From Wolfiporia cocos (taxonomy: Eukaryota; Basidiomycota; Agaricomycetes; Polyporales; Phaeolaceae): a stretch of DNA of 64,000 bases. The DNA is taken from NCBI GenBank assembly GCA_029448655.1, contig JACCLO010000014.1:310001-374000 (forward strand). Reading direction: 5' to 3'. The notes under the pieces are model-generated. The model was not told the origin of the DNA, made no database searches, and saw only the letters and a list, made by a program, of their open reading frames with translations. The translations under genes and the position numbers were made by a program. The first letter of the stretch is position 1. The number at the start of each line of letters is the position of its first letter. This document shows, in pieces, positions 1 to 7,587 of the stretch.

Positions 1-804
1 ACGGGCCAATGGAAACAGAATTATCACCGGGTTTATACGAACCCCCAGACGAAACGATTCTTCCCGCCTAGTCTTGCACAGTTTGATGCAGACTTCCAGA
101 AAGCCTTCGGAGCCATCGAAGAGGTACAGAAGGCGCAGAAGAAAATCCTGGACGTAACCCAGGACAGGAAGGACATCGATGATTATATCACCGAGTTCAA
201 CAACTTGGCCAGGAAGGCCCAGTACGATCGATACAGCGTGGACGGAAACGCGTTGCTCATAACCCTCTTTGAGAAAGGGTTACCCGAACATACGACCCGA
301 TACATCATCGGCGTCCGGCCACTACCAGCGACCATTGATGAATGGCAGTCCGCTGCCTCGTACTATGAAAATACGTACAAGATGTTCTTGAAACGGGATA
401 AACCGTTTGTCAAGAAAAAGGCTTGGCAAGCCTCGAACCAGAATAACGGACGCACTAGTGCTCCACAGACAACCGCACCAAAAGATCCGAATGCGATGGA
501 TGTAGATCGAATGACCACCCAGGAAAGGGACGATCACATCAAGAAGGGAAAATGTTTCACCTGTCATCAGCCAGGGCATATGTCGCGAGACTGCCCGAAG
601 AGGCCAAGGAAGCCAGCCCGCCCTAGGCGGACCACTCGAAAAACCGAGGAAGAAGAAGCCGAGCAAGAAGCTCGCATCGAAGAAGTCTCAGACGAAGAGA
701 CTGAATACATCACCGCGAATAGAGCGGTCACAGCGATTAGGGCCCTGAAAGCCAAGAACCCCGAGCTCCTAGCACAGTTCGTAGAAGAACAGGATTTTGC
801 CTAG
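1..804 (+). CDS. gag: Gag of outer Ty3/gypsy element, 5'-truncated
   Basis: The frame is open from the first base of the window to TAG at 802-804, so the N-terminus lies outside. The visible 267 residues hold a retrotransposon Gag region rich in acidic and basic residues, then a basic linker and one CCHC zinc knuckle near 553-594 (C-F-T-C-H-Q-P-G-H-M-S-R-D-C, spacing CX2CX4HX4C), then a highly acidic tail. Gag forms the virus-like particle and the knuckle binds the element RNA. The pol frame (-1 relative to Gag) is open from 741, overlapping the end of gag by about 60 bp. This suggests that pol is reached by a -1 shift or another recoding event. No start codon choice is possible because of the truncation. 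Confidence 0.85.
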   Translation, partial: TGQWKQNYHRVYTNPQTKRFFPPSLAQFDADFQKAFGAIEEVQKAQKKILDVTQDRKDIDDYITEFNNLARKAQYDRYSVDGNALLITLFEKGLPEHTTRYIIGVRPLPATIDEWQSAASYYENTYKMFLKRDKPFVKKKAWQASNQNNGRTSAPQTTAPKDPNAMDVDRMTTQERDDHIKKGKCFTCHQPGHMSRDCPKRPRKPARPRRTTRKTEEEEAEQEARIEEVSDEETEYITANRAVTAIRALKAKNPELLAQFVEEQDFA

Positions 805-893
805 GAGGGAAGCCCACGGTCTTACCCTCCGAGAAAGCAGCGCATGTAATTACCTCGTTTGAGAAGAATCGATCCCTCTTCATCCCGGTAATC

Positions 894-3800
894 ATGACGC
901 TGGCAAAACCTGTGAAGTGCAATGCACTAATCGACTCAGGAGCAATGTCGAACCTGATCCACAGCAGAGTGGTAGAAAAATACAAGGTGCCCACGCAATC
1001 CTTGAAGAACCCGATCATCGTCAAAAATGTTGACGGAACAGAAAACAAAGATGGGCGAATAGACCGAGAAGCCACCATACTACTACAATATCCGAAGACC
1101 CAGAAAACGCGAAAAGTCCGATTCCTAGTAGGATCAATCGGAACGGAGAATATGATTCTAGGGTATGGATGGCTAAAAGACGAAAACCCCACAATCAACT
1201 GGAAGGACCAAACAGTCGATGTACGATCAATACTAGGGGCAGAAGAAAAGAAACAGGAAACCACGATCCGAATGGATACGGTAGAAATGGTAGTTGCCCC
1301 AGAAGGGAAAATTCCAACAAGGGGGACCCAAGAAGCTGCAGGGTACGACCTTTACGCCGCAGAAGAAACCGAGATTCCCACCGGAGGATGGAAACTCGTC
1401 TCCACAGGAGTAAAAATGAAGATCCCGAAGGGATCGTATGGAAGGCTGGCCGGACGATCAGGCAACACCCTCAGACACGGATTGGTAGTACAAGCCGGAG
1501 TCATAGACTCGGACTACCGAGGAGACGTCGGAGCCATCATCTTCAACTACTCAGACAAGGCACATAGAATTATCCCGGGCATGCGAATAGCCCAGATAAT
1601 TTTCGAACGGCACCTCACCCCCGACATTATAGAGGTCGAAGACCTAGATGAAACAGAACGAGGGGAGAAAGGGTTTGGATCCACGGACCAGCCAGAGGAA
1701 ACAGCGCAGCGGCTCTATACTCCCGAGGAGTACGAAGCGATCCGACGCTTTGCAAAAGATAACCCTAGGATCATAGGAAAGAAAGGGGAGACGCGAAAGA
1801 AGTTCCGAACAAAGATACAAATCATCAACGCTGTCAGGAAAGCGCTGACAAAATCCCAGGAATTCGCGCAGAAAACCCCCGAACCAGAACGAACGATTGA
1901 GGAGATGGTCCCGAAACACCTACTGGACTTTGCCAAGGTGTTCAGCAAGGAGTCCGCAGCAGCGTTCCCCCCGTCGAGACCATGGGACCACGCAATCGAA
2001 TTAAAACCCGATTTCGTGCCGAAAGACTGCAAAGTCTATGCACTCTTGCCTAAAGAGCAACAGGCGCTGGACGAATTCCTAAAAGAAAATCTGGCCAAGG
2101 GATTCATAGTCCCTTCAAAATCCCCGATGGCATCACCATTCTTTTTCGTTCCAAAGAAAGACAGCGGCCTACGACCCTGTCAAGATTATCGATATCTGAA
2201 CGAAGGGACGATAAAGAACGTCTATCCCTTGCCACTGATCTCAGAGCTCCTGGAAAAGCTAAAAGGAGCAAAGATCTTCACAAAAATGGACCTTAGAGCG
2301 GGATACAACAACGTGCGGATCAAGAAGGGAGACGAATGGAAAGCAGCCTTCAAAACAAACCGAGGGTTGTACGAGCCCACGGTTATGTTTTTCGGATTGT
2401 GCAACGCACCCGGGACCTTTCAGGCAATGATGAATGAAATCCTGAAAGAAGAAATTCTCGAAGGATGGGTGCTTGTTTATATGGACGACATCCTCGTTTT
2501 CTCAGAAGATGAGAAAACACACAAAGAACGGGAATGGCGGGTCCTTCAGAAATTAGTGGAGAACCACCTCTTCGTGAAACCCGAGAAATGCGCCTTCGGC
2601 GTCGACCGAGTTGAGTTCCTAGGGCTGGTCATCACCCCAGGGAACATCCAGATGGACCCAGCGAAACTCAACGGGATTAAAGAATGGCCGACTCCCCGAA
2701 ATCTCAAGGAAGTCAGATCCTTCCTAGGGTTTGCAAACTTCTATCGAAAATTCATCGACCACTACTCAACGCACGCACGACCCCTGGTAGACCTCACAAA
2801 AACGGTCACAGGAACGGGGTTCCAGTGGACGGACAAAGAGCAGAGAGCGTTCGACTTCATGAAGCAGGCATTCACAACGGCGCCCGCGCTAGGAACACCC
2901 GACAAGGAAAAACCATTCATCCTCGAAACAGATGCATCTCAGTTCGCCACAGGAGCAGTACTGAAACAAACAGATGAAACAGGGCGTGAACGGCCAGTGG
3001 GATATCTCTCACAATCCCTGACATCAACAGAACGGAACTACGAAATCTACGATCGCGAACTACTCGGAATAGTCCAAGCATTAGAAGAATGGCGGCACCT
3101 ATTGGAAGGAGCACCGCATCGGATCTTGATCCGAAGTGATCATCAGAACCTGACGTACTGGAGAAGCGCACAGCGCCTAAATCGGCGACAAGCGAGATGG
3201 CATCTATTCCTTTCGCAATTCGACCTGAAATTGCAGCACGTCCCCGGAAGGAAACTAGTCATGGCCGACACACTTTCCAGGTTGTACCACCTGGACGAAA
3301 GCAACGAAGACAACGAGGGAATCACCATGATTCCAGATGAACTCGTCGTCCATGCAATCCAGATCCCGATCATTGATCGAATCAAGAACGCCAACGATCG
3401 AGATGAATCTGCGGAACAGGCGATCCGTGCTCTAGGGGGCACAGGCGAATTCCCCGCAAGAACCACCACAGATGAATGGCAACAAACGGATGGAATACTG
3501 CTCTACAAGGGCAGGATGTACGTGCCAAGGGACGAGGGCCTTCAACGGGACGTCATCTCAAAATACCACGACACGATCCCGGCCGGACACCCTGGGATCT
3601 GGGGTACAACAGTACAGGTTACGACCCACTTTTGGTGGCCTGACATGAGAACAATGATAGCGGAATACATCCGGGGCTGTGCAATCTGTCAACAGATGAA
3701 ACCTGATAGGAATCCGCTAAAACCCCCTTTGCAACCAATACCGACACGGGAAGACGCCCTCCCCTTCTCACAATGCTCGGTCGATTTTGTCACCAACCTG

Positions 3801-4301
3801 CCAAGAGTCGGAAAGTATGACTCCATGATGGTGATTGTCGACCATGGCCTATCCAAGGCAATCTCTCTCACCCCATGTGACAAAACAATTACAAGCGAAG
3901 GAGCTGCAGAAATATTCCATCGAAAGATATATTCACAGTACGGCATCCCCCGAAAAATCATCTCGGACAGGGGACCACAATTCGCATCAAAACTATTCAG
4001 GGAATTATGCAAGCTGCAGGGAACGGAGTCAGCGATGAGTACAGCATACCATCCCCAGACAGACGGACAAACGGAAAGGATGAACCAACAGATCGAAGTA
4101 TACCTTCGTATCTATTGCATGAACGACCCTTTCCAATGGGTACAGCGACTGCCTGACGTCGAATTTGCGCACAACACCAGACGGACCGAAAACAGGCCAG
4201 CGCCACTTGAAATAATCCTAGGATACGTCCTGAGAGGATTCCCAGACTATGACAGAGTAGGGAACGTCCCGGCAGCTGTCGACAGGATCAAAGAGGCGTG
4301 A
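894..4301 (+). CDS. pol: Pol of outer gypsy element: protease, dUTPase, RT, RNase H, integrase; ends at an in-frame TGA
   Basis: 1135 residues from the first ATG, though the same frame is open and looks coding from 741. Domain order: aspartic protease (D-S-G at 14-16), dUTPase (about 133-266), reverse transcriptase (about 380-560, catalytic YMDD 529-532), RNase H (acidic D680 in E-T-D-A-S), integrase with an HHCC zinc site (H892, H899, C929, C932) and the D, D, E core (D964, D1025 in S-D-R-G, E1061 in T-E-R-M). It copies element RNA into DNA and integrates it. The stop TGA at 4299-4301 is in frame with the downstream 4305-5027 coding piece, which carries the integrase C-terminus and chromodomain. 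The stop therefore looks like a nonsense change, most simply CGA to TGA. The element is probably non-functional. Confidence 0.93.
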   Translation: MTLAKPVKCNALIDSGAMSNLIHSRVVEKYKVPTQSLKNPIIVKNVDGTENKDGRIDREATILLQYPKTQKTRKVRFLVGSIGTENMILGYGWLKDENPTINWKDQTVDVRSILGAEEKKQETTIRMDTVEMVVAPEGKIPTRGTQEAAGYDLYAAEETEIPTGGWKLVSTGVKMKIPKGSYGRLAGRSGNTLRHGLVVQAGVIDSDYRGDVGAIIFNYSDKAHRIIPGMRIAQIIFERHLTPDIIEVEDLDETERGEKGFGSTDQPEETAQRLYTPEEYEAIRRFAKDNPRIIGKKGETRKKFRTKIQIINAVRKALTKSQEFAQKTPEPERTIEEMVPKHLLDFAKVFSKESAAAFPPSRPWDHAIELKPDFVPKDCKVYALLPKEQQALDEFLKENLAKGFIVPSKSPMASPFFFVPKKDSGLRPCQDYRYLNEGTIKNVYPLPLISELLEKLKGAKIFTKMDLRAGYNNVRIKKGDEWKAAFKTNRGLYEPTVMFFGLCNAPGTFQAMMNEILKEEILEGWVLVYMDDILVFSEDEKTHKEREWRVLQKLVENHLFVKPEKCAFGVDRVEFLGLVITPGNIQMDPAKLNGIKEWPTPRNLKEVRSFLGFANFYRKFIDHYSTHARPLVDLTKTVTGTGFQWTDKEQRAFDFMKQAFTTAPALGTPDKEKPFILETDASQFATGAVLKQTDETGRERPVGYLSQSLTSTERNYEIYDRELLGIVQALEEWRHLLEGAPHRILIRSDHQNLTYWRSAQRLNRRQARWHLFLSQFDLKLQHVPGRKLVMADTLSRLYHLDESNEDNEGITMIPDELVVHAIQIPIIDRIKNANDRDESAEQAIRALGGTGEFPARTTTDEWQQTDGILLYKGRMYVPRDEGLQRDVISKYHDTIPAGHPGIWGTTVQVTTHFWWPDMRTMIAEYIRGCAICQQMKPDRNPLKPPLQPIPTREDALPFSQCSVDFVTNLPRVGKYDSMMVIVDHGLSKAISLTPCDKTITSEGAAEIFHRKIYSQYGIPRKIISDRGPQFASKLFRELCKLQGTESAMSTAYHPQTDGQTERMNQQIEVYLRIYCMNDPFQWVQRLPDVEFAHNTRRTENRPAPLEIILGYVLRGFPDYDRVGNVPAAVDRIKEA
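1290..1691 (+). other. dUTPase domain embedded between protease and RT
   Basis: All five trimeric dUTPase motifs can be read in order: A-A-G-Y-D-L-Y-A (I), G-R-S-G (II), G-V-I-D-S-D-Y-R-G (III, with the catalytic Asp and substrate Tyr), G-M-R-I-A-Q (IV) and G-F-G-S-T-D (V, the mobile C-terminal arm). dUTPases hydrolyse dUTP to dUMP and pyrophosphate, limiting uracil in newly made DNA. That the domain lowers uracil in the element's cDNA is inference. Motif II and III residues look intact. Confidence 0.9.
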
Positions 4302-4831
4302 AAAATGGCATTCATCGCGCATGAATTAGCCCAGAAAAGAATGGCAGGGCGGTTCCTCAGAGAACTGCCGAAGCTTGAGAAAGGGGATAAGGTCTGGCTC
4401 GATGCCAAGAACCTAACGATCCCCTACGAATCGAACAAACTGGCACCAAAAAGAGAAGGACCCTTCACCATCACAGAAAAGATGGGACCCACGACATACC
4501 GGCTGCAGTTACCGGCGAATTGGAAAATTCATCCGGTCTTCCACGCTGCCTTACTACAACCATTCAAGGAAACAGGGGTACACAGACCCAATTACCTACG
4601 GCCGCCACCTGATATCATCAAGGGACAAGAAGAGTACAAAGTCGAAGCCATCCTGGCTGACAGATGGCGAGGGAGGAAGCACCAGTACTTCGTCAAATGG
4701 AAAGGCTATGCCACGGCTGACAACTCATGGGAAGACGAGGGGAACTTGGAGCACTCCAAGGAGCTGATAAAAGACTACCACAGGACGAGAATCAGGACAA
4801 CCCCGACACTCGAAAACAAGACAGTAATAAT

Positions 4832-5024
4832 ATGTCGACGACTCGCCACCAGCTCCCCCGCCGTACCACGACCCCCGGCGATGCAGATCGTCGAGAAGGC
4901 CGACCGCGAGGTACGCCACCAAGAAGGTACTCCCCCCAGCATCTGCAAATTAGACACGCCCTCCTCTGGTACAGGGCCGAGGGACCTTTTGCTGGCCGAG
5001 CCGATGGCTGGTCGGCCCTCTTCG
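4832..5024 (+). pseudogene. 5' part of a third ORF overlapping the end of pol
   Basis: An ATG at 4832, just after the chromodomain, opens a different frame (shifted relative to pol). It begins M-S-T-T-R-H-Q and is basic and proline rich. It is open up to the inner-element insertion and, across the excised insertion, continues in frame into 14117-14985, where a coiled coil and zinc knuckles are found. The start codon is inferred from position only. Confidence 0.55.
5020..5024. repeat. 5-bp target-site duplication CTTCG, left copy
   Basis: CTTCG directly before the LTR start at 5025. The same five bases lie directly after the other LTR at 14112-14116. This is the expected footprint of Ty3/gypsy integration and fixes both element ends. 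Confidence 0.97.
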
Positions 5025-5564
5025 TGACGCAGACTTACTTATAGATTGTTGAAGCGGTGTTGGACGAGTAACAAAGCTTTATAAGCAGAGGTTTAAGAGC
5101 TACTAGCTTGGGGGGCTAATAGCAGTAGTCGATAGAAGAACTAGTCTGAGTCCTAAGCGACTCAGAGTACAGTATATATACATGTCTAGTAGGACCTCTA
5201 ATACAGTGTGCGGGACCAACGGGACCGCGGGTAAGACTATTGATACAAGGGCAGGACCCCTGGTACTGGGTATGAGTAATATGCCGGTCGGGCATTGTCG
5301 TCGTGCTGACGCGCGATGAGTAAGAACTCGTGATGAGTCTTGTGACGTGAAAGTCTGTCTACGATGAAGATAAGATGACAGAGAGTTGCTATCTAAGATA
5401 AGATAAAGATAAGATCGGTAACGGGAACCGGAGCCGTACATGTGACGTTTAGGTTAATACAACTATATGAATTAGGAACTTATAGTGAGACAATTGCGTA
5501 GGAATTGTAGAACGTTAGGGAAAAATAGGGAAAAATAAGCGTTAGCTTAGGAAAATCTGTGACA
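5025..5564 (-). repeat. 3' LTR of inner gypsy element
   Basis: 540 bp, TGACGCAGAC to CTGTGACA on the + strand. Near-identical to 13572-14111. In the element's sense it starts TGTCACAGATTT, the same start as the unrelated-length solo LTR at 16375. Confidence 0.97.
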
Positions 5565-5585
5565 TTACCCCCTCTTCAGATTTCA
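5565..5585 (-). promoter_or_regulatory. Polypurine tract for plus-strand priming
   Basis: Read on the minus strand, a purine-rich run (GAAGAGGGGGTAA) lies directly before the 3' LTR. This is the expected place and composition for the plus-strand primer. Confidence 0.75.
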
Positions 5586-5646
5586 GCGTCCTCGATGAAA
5601 GTAGAGTTGGTACTAGAGCCCAATTAAGGGTTAGGTTTTGCGTGTT

Positions 5647-7572
5647 CTACTTGCCCGTGCTGCCAAATCCCTGTGTACCTCGTGCTCCTTGGTGCTCGTG
5701 TTGCTTTTCGTATGACTTTAGGCTACCGTGATGAATCTCTGGATGAGATTGCTGGTGTACTAGTAGTTGGGCCACTTTGTCTCGTGGCTTGACTTCGTAG
5801 GCTTCTTGACCCAAGTTATGGATCATGACTTTTACTTCTCCTCTATAGTCCCAATCTATGATGCCTCCTACTACGATTAAAGATTTCTTTGCCATACTGG
5901 ATCTGCTGACAAGTTGACCGTAACTCCCGTAAGGGAACAGGATTTTTAGTCCTGTATCGATCATTGTCGTTTGTCCTGGAAGTAAAGTGACTTCCTTTGA
6001 GGCGTAGATATCGTAGCCGGCTGCGTGTGGGGTACCCTGTGAGGGGTATAGAGGTTCTTCGTAATTCTCGAGGTTCACGTCGACTGCGAATTCGAGATAG
6101 TCGTTGAATACTATGTTGTCGTCTACAAAGTCTCCGTACGGATCGCGTTTGAGCCATTTGCGATTGGCTTCGAGCTCGCCTTCCTCATAGAGGTCGACTT
6201 GGAGCGGCCAGTCATCCGGCCATAGGTACCGATCGCCAACTTTCCAGTCGGTGTCGTCGTCGGGTTCAGCAACTCGGACGTCGTGTCGAGTGCTTCGTCT
6301 AGGGGGGTTGGATGCTTGATCGAATGATTTTGCCTTGTACTCGTTGAGTATTTCGGCTGCGCTCTCAAGATTTCCTTCGGGTTCCCATGTGTCAGATACC
6401 TGTGAGTGGCCTTTCCAGCGGACTAGGAATTCGGTCTTGCGACCCCGCTTTCTGTGGCTCAGGATATCCTCCACTTCCCATTCTACTTCCTCGTCGTCTT
6501 CTGCCTTGTCAGGCTCAGACTCTGAGGTTCCTTGGTCATGGTACATTACTAGTTTAGAGGCGTGGAAGACGGGATGATAGGCTCTGTATTGAGAGTCCAT
6601 GCTTAGGCGGAAGGTTACCGGAGATAGTTGTTCTACTATCTTGAATGGTCCGATATACCGTGGTGCTAAGCTTCGTTCTGTCTTTTGGTAGTCTTTTGTT
6701 GCTACCAAAACCTTGTCTCCAACTTTGAAGGGTGCTTGTTTCTTTCCTTCATCGTTGTACCATTTCCATCTGTCTGCTGCTACTTGCATTGCTGCTTTCG
6801 CTTGTTCCTGCACTTGCCAGCGCTGTTCTGCGATGTCAATGAGATCCGATGATCCGATGGGCAGCTCGTTAGGGCCGGCCCATGGGTGTCTACCGAGTTC
6901 TACATAGAACGGCGAGTTCTTTGTAGATTCTGATGCTACATTGTTGTAAGCAAACTCTGCTGTTGGGAGGAGTTGACTCCAATTGTCTTTCTCGTAAGAG
7001 TTGACGTAATATCTTAGGTGCTGTTCCAGAGTCTGATTGACTCTTTCAGTTTGCCCGTCGGTTTGTGGATGATAGGCCGTCGACATTGAGTGTTCGACCT
7101 TAAGGAATTTACAAAACTCCTTGAATAGCTCTGAAGCATATTGCACTCCCCTGTCCGTGATGATCTGTTTTGGTAGACCATGTAACGGGTAGAATCTAGC
7201 ATAAAGTATTTCTGCTAAATCCTTCGTTCCGAACTTTGAGTTGATGGGGTAAAAGTGTGCCCGCTTCGTAAGCCTGTCCACTACTACCATGATTGAGTCG
7301 TAGGTAGTACCGTTGTGCACTGATTTGGGTAGGTACATAATGAAGTCGGTTGTGATGACATCCCATGGTCCTTCTGGGACCGGGTTCGGTTGGAGTAGGC
7401 CGTAAGGCTTCTCGGATCGGTTTTTCATTCTCTGACATACATCGCATTGTTGGACGTATTTCTTGACATCGGTGGTGAGGTTTGGCCACCAATAGTTGCG
7501 TGTGATGAGTTCGTACGTTTTCCATCGACCAAAGTGGCCTGCTGTGGCGTGGTCGTGGTGCATTGATAGCAC
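5647..7572 (-). CDS. pol: Inner Pol, second part: integrase, chromodomain and C-terminal dUTPase
   Basis: 641 codons in the same frame as the upstream pol part, separated by a single TGA at 7588-7590 (minus strand). The start given is only the first ATG after that stop. Visible order: integrase HHCC zinc site (H-H-D-H, G-H-F-G, C-D-V-C), the D, D, E core (T-T-D-F, T-D-R-G, T-D-G-Q-T-E-R), GPF-type tail, chromodomain (W-E-V-E-D-I-L, then V-R-W-K-G-H, then W-E-P-E), an acidic linker, then a full dUTPase to the stop. A dUTPase after the chromodomain is not a placement I know from well-studied gypsy elements. Confidence 0.92.
   Translation of the reverse strand: MLSMHHDHATAGHFGRWKTYELITRNYWWPNLTTDVKKYVQQCDVCQRMKNRSEKPYGLLQPNPVPEGPWDVITTDFIMYLPKSVHNGTTYDSIMVVVDRLTKRAHFYPINSKFGTKDLAEILYARFYPLHGLPKQIITDRGVQYASELFKEFCKFLKVEHSMSTAYHPQTDGQTERVNQTLEQHLRYYVNSYEKDNWSQLLPTAEFAYNNVASESTKNSPFYVELGRHPWAGPNELPIGSSDLIDIAEQRWQVQEQAKAAMQVAADRWKWYNDEGKKQAPFKVGDKVLVATKDYQKTERSLAPRYIGPFKIVEQLSPVTFRLSMDSQYRAYHPVFHASKLVMYHDQGTSESEPDKAEDDEEVEWEVEDILSHRKRGRKTEFLVRWKGHSQVSDTWEPEGNLESAAEILNEYKAKSFDQASNPPRRSTRHDVRVAEPDDDTDWKVGDRYLWPDDWPLQVDLYEEGELEANRKWLKRDPYGDFVDDNIVFNDYLEFAVDVNLENYEEPLYPSQGTPHAAGYDIYASKEVTLLPGQTTMIDTGLKILFPYGSYGQLVSRSSMAKKSLIVVGGIIDWDYRGEVKVMIHNLGQEAYEVKPRDKVAQLLVHQQSHPEIHHGSLKSYEKQHEHQGARGTQGFGSTGK
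5650..6051 (-). other. dUTPase domain at the C-terminus of inner Pol
   Basis: The last 134 residues hold the five dUTPase motifs: A-A-G-Y-D-I-Y-A (I), S-R-S-S (II, serine where glycine is usual), G-I-I-D-W-D-Y-R-G-E-V (III, with the catalytic Asp and Tyr), D-K-V-A-Q-L (IV) and G-F-G-S-T-G-K (V), which ends the protein. Low similarity to the outer element's domain by eye, plus the different position, suggests separate capture or domain shuffling. Confidence 0.9.
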
Positions 7573-7587
7573 CTGGTCGCGTAGTAC

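Larger units (their letters stand above)
1..5024 (+). mobile_element. Outer Ty3/gypsy chromodomain element, left part
   Basis: Gag, Pol and the start of ORF3. The 5' LTR and the start of gag are outside the window. The element continues at 14112-15745 after the nested insertion. It carries two in-frame TGA codons and the insertion, so it is dead. Confidence 0.95.
4305..5027 (+). pseudogene. C-terminal part of outer Pol (integrase tail and chromodomain), interrupted by the inner element
   Basis: In the same frame as 894-4301, separated only by TGA and AAA. Residues 1-90 are the GPY/F-type integrase C-terminal region (K-R-E-G-P-F, then H-P-V-F-H). Residues about 110-160 (4632-4784) are a chromodomain (Y-K-V-E-A-I-L, then V-K-W-K-G-Y, then W-E-D-E). 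Chromodomains guide chromoviruses to modified histones. The apparent stop at 5025-5027 is the first three bases of the inserted LTR (TGA). If the inner element and one copy of the CTTCG duplication are removed, this frame continues open from 14117 to TAA at 14864-14866, adding about 250 Pro/Arg/Thr-rich residues. That long tail may not be a real product, because it overlaps a better-looking frame (ORF3). Confidence 0.85.
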
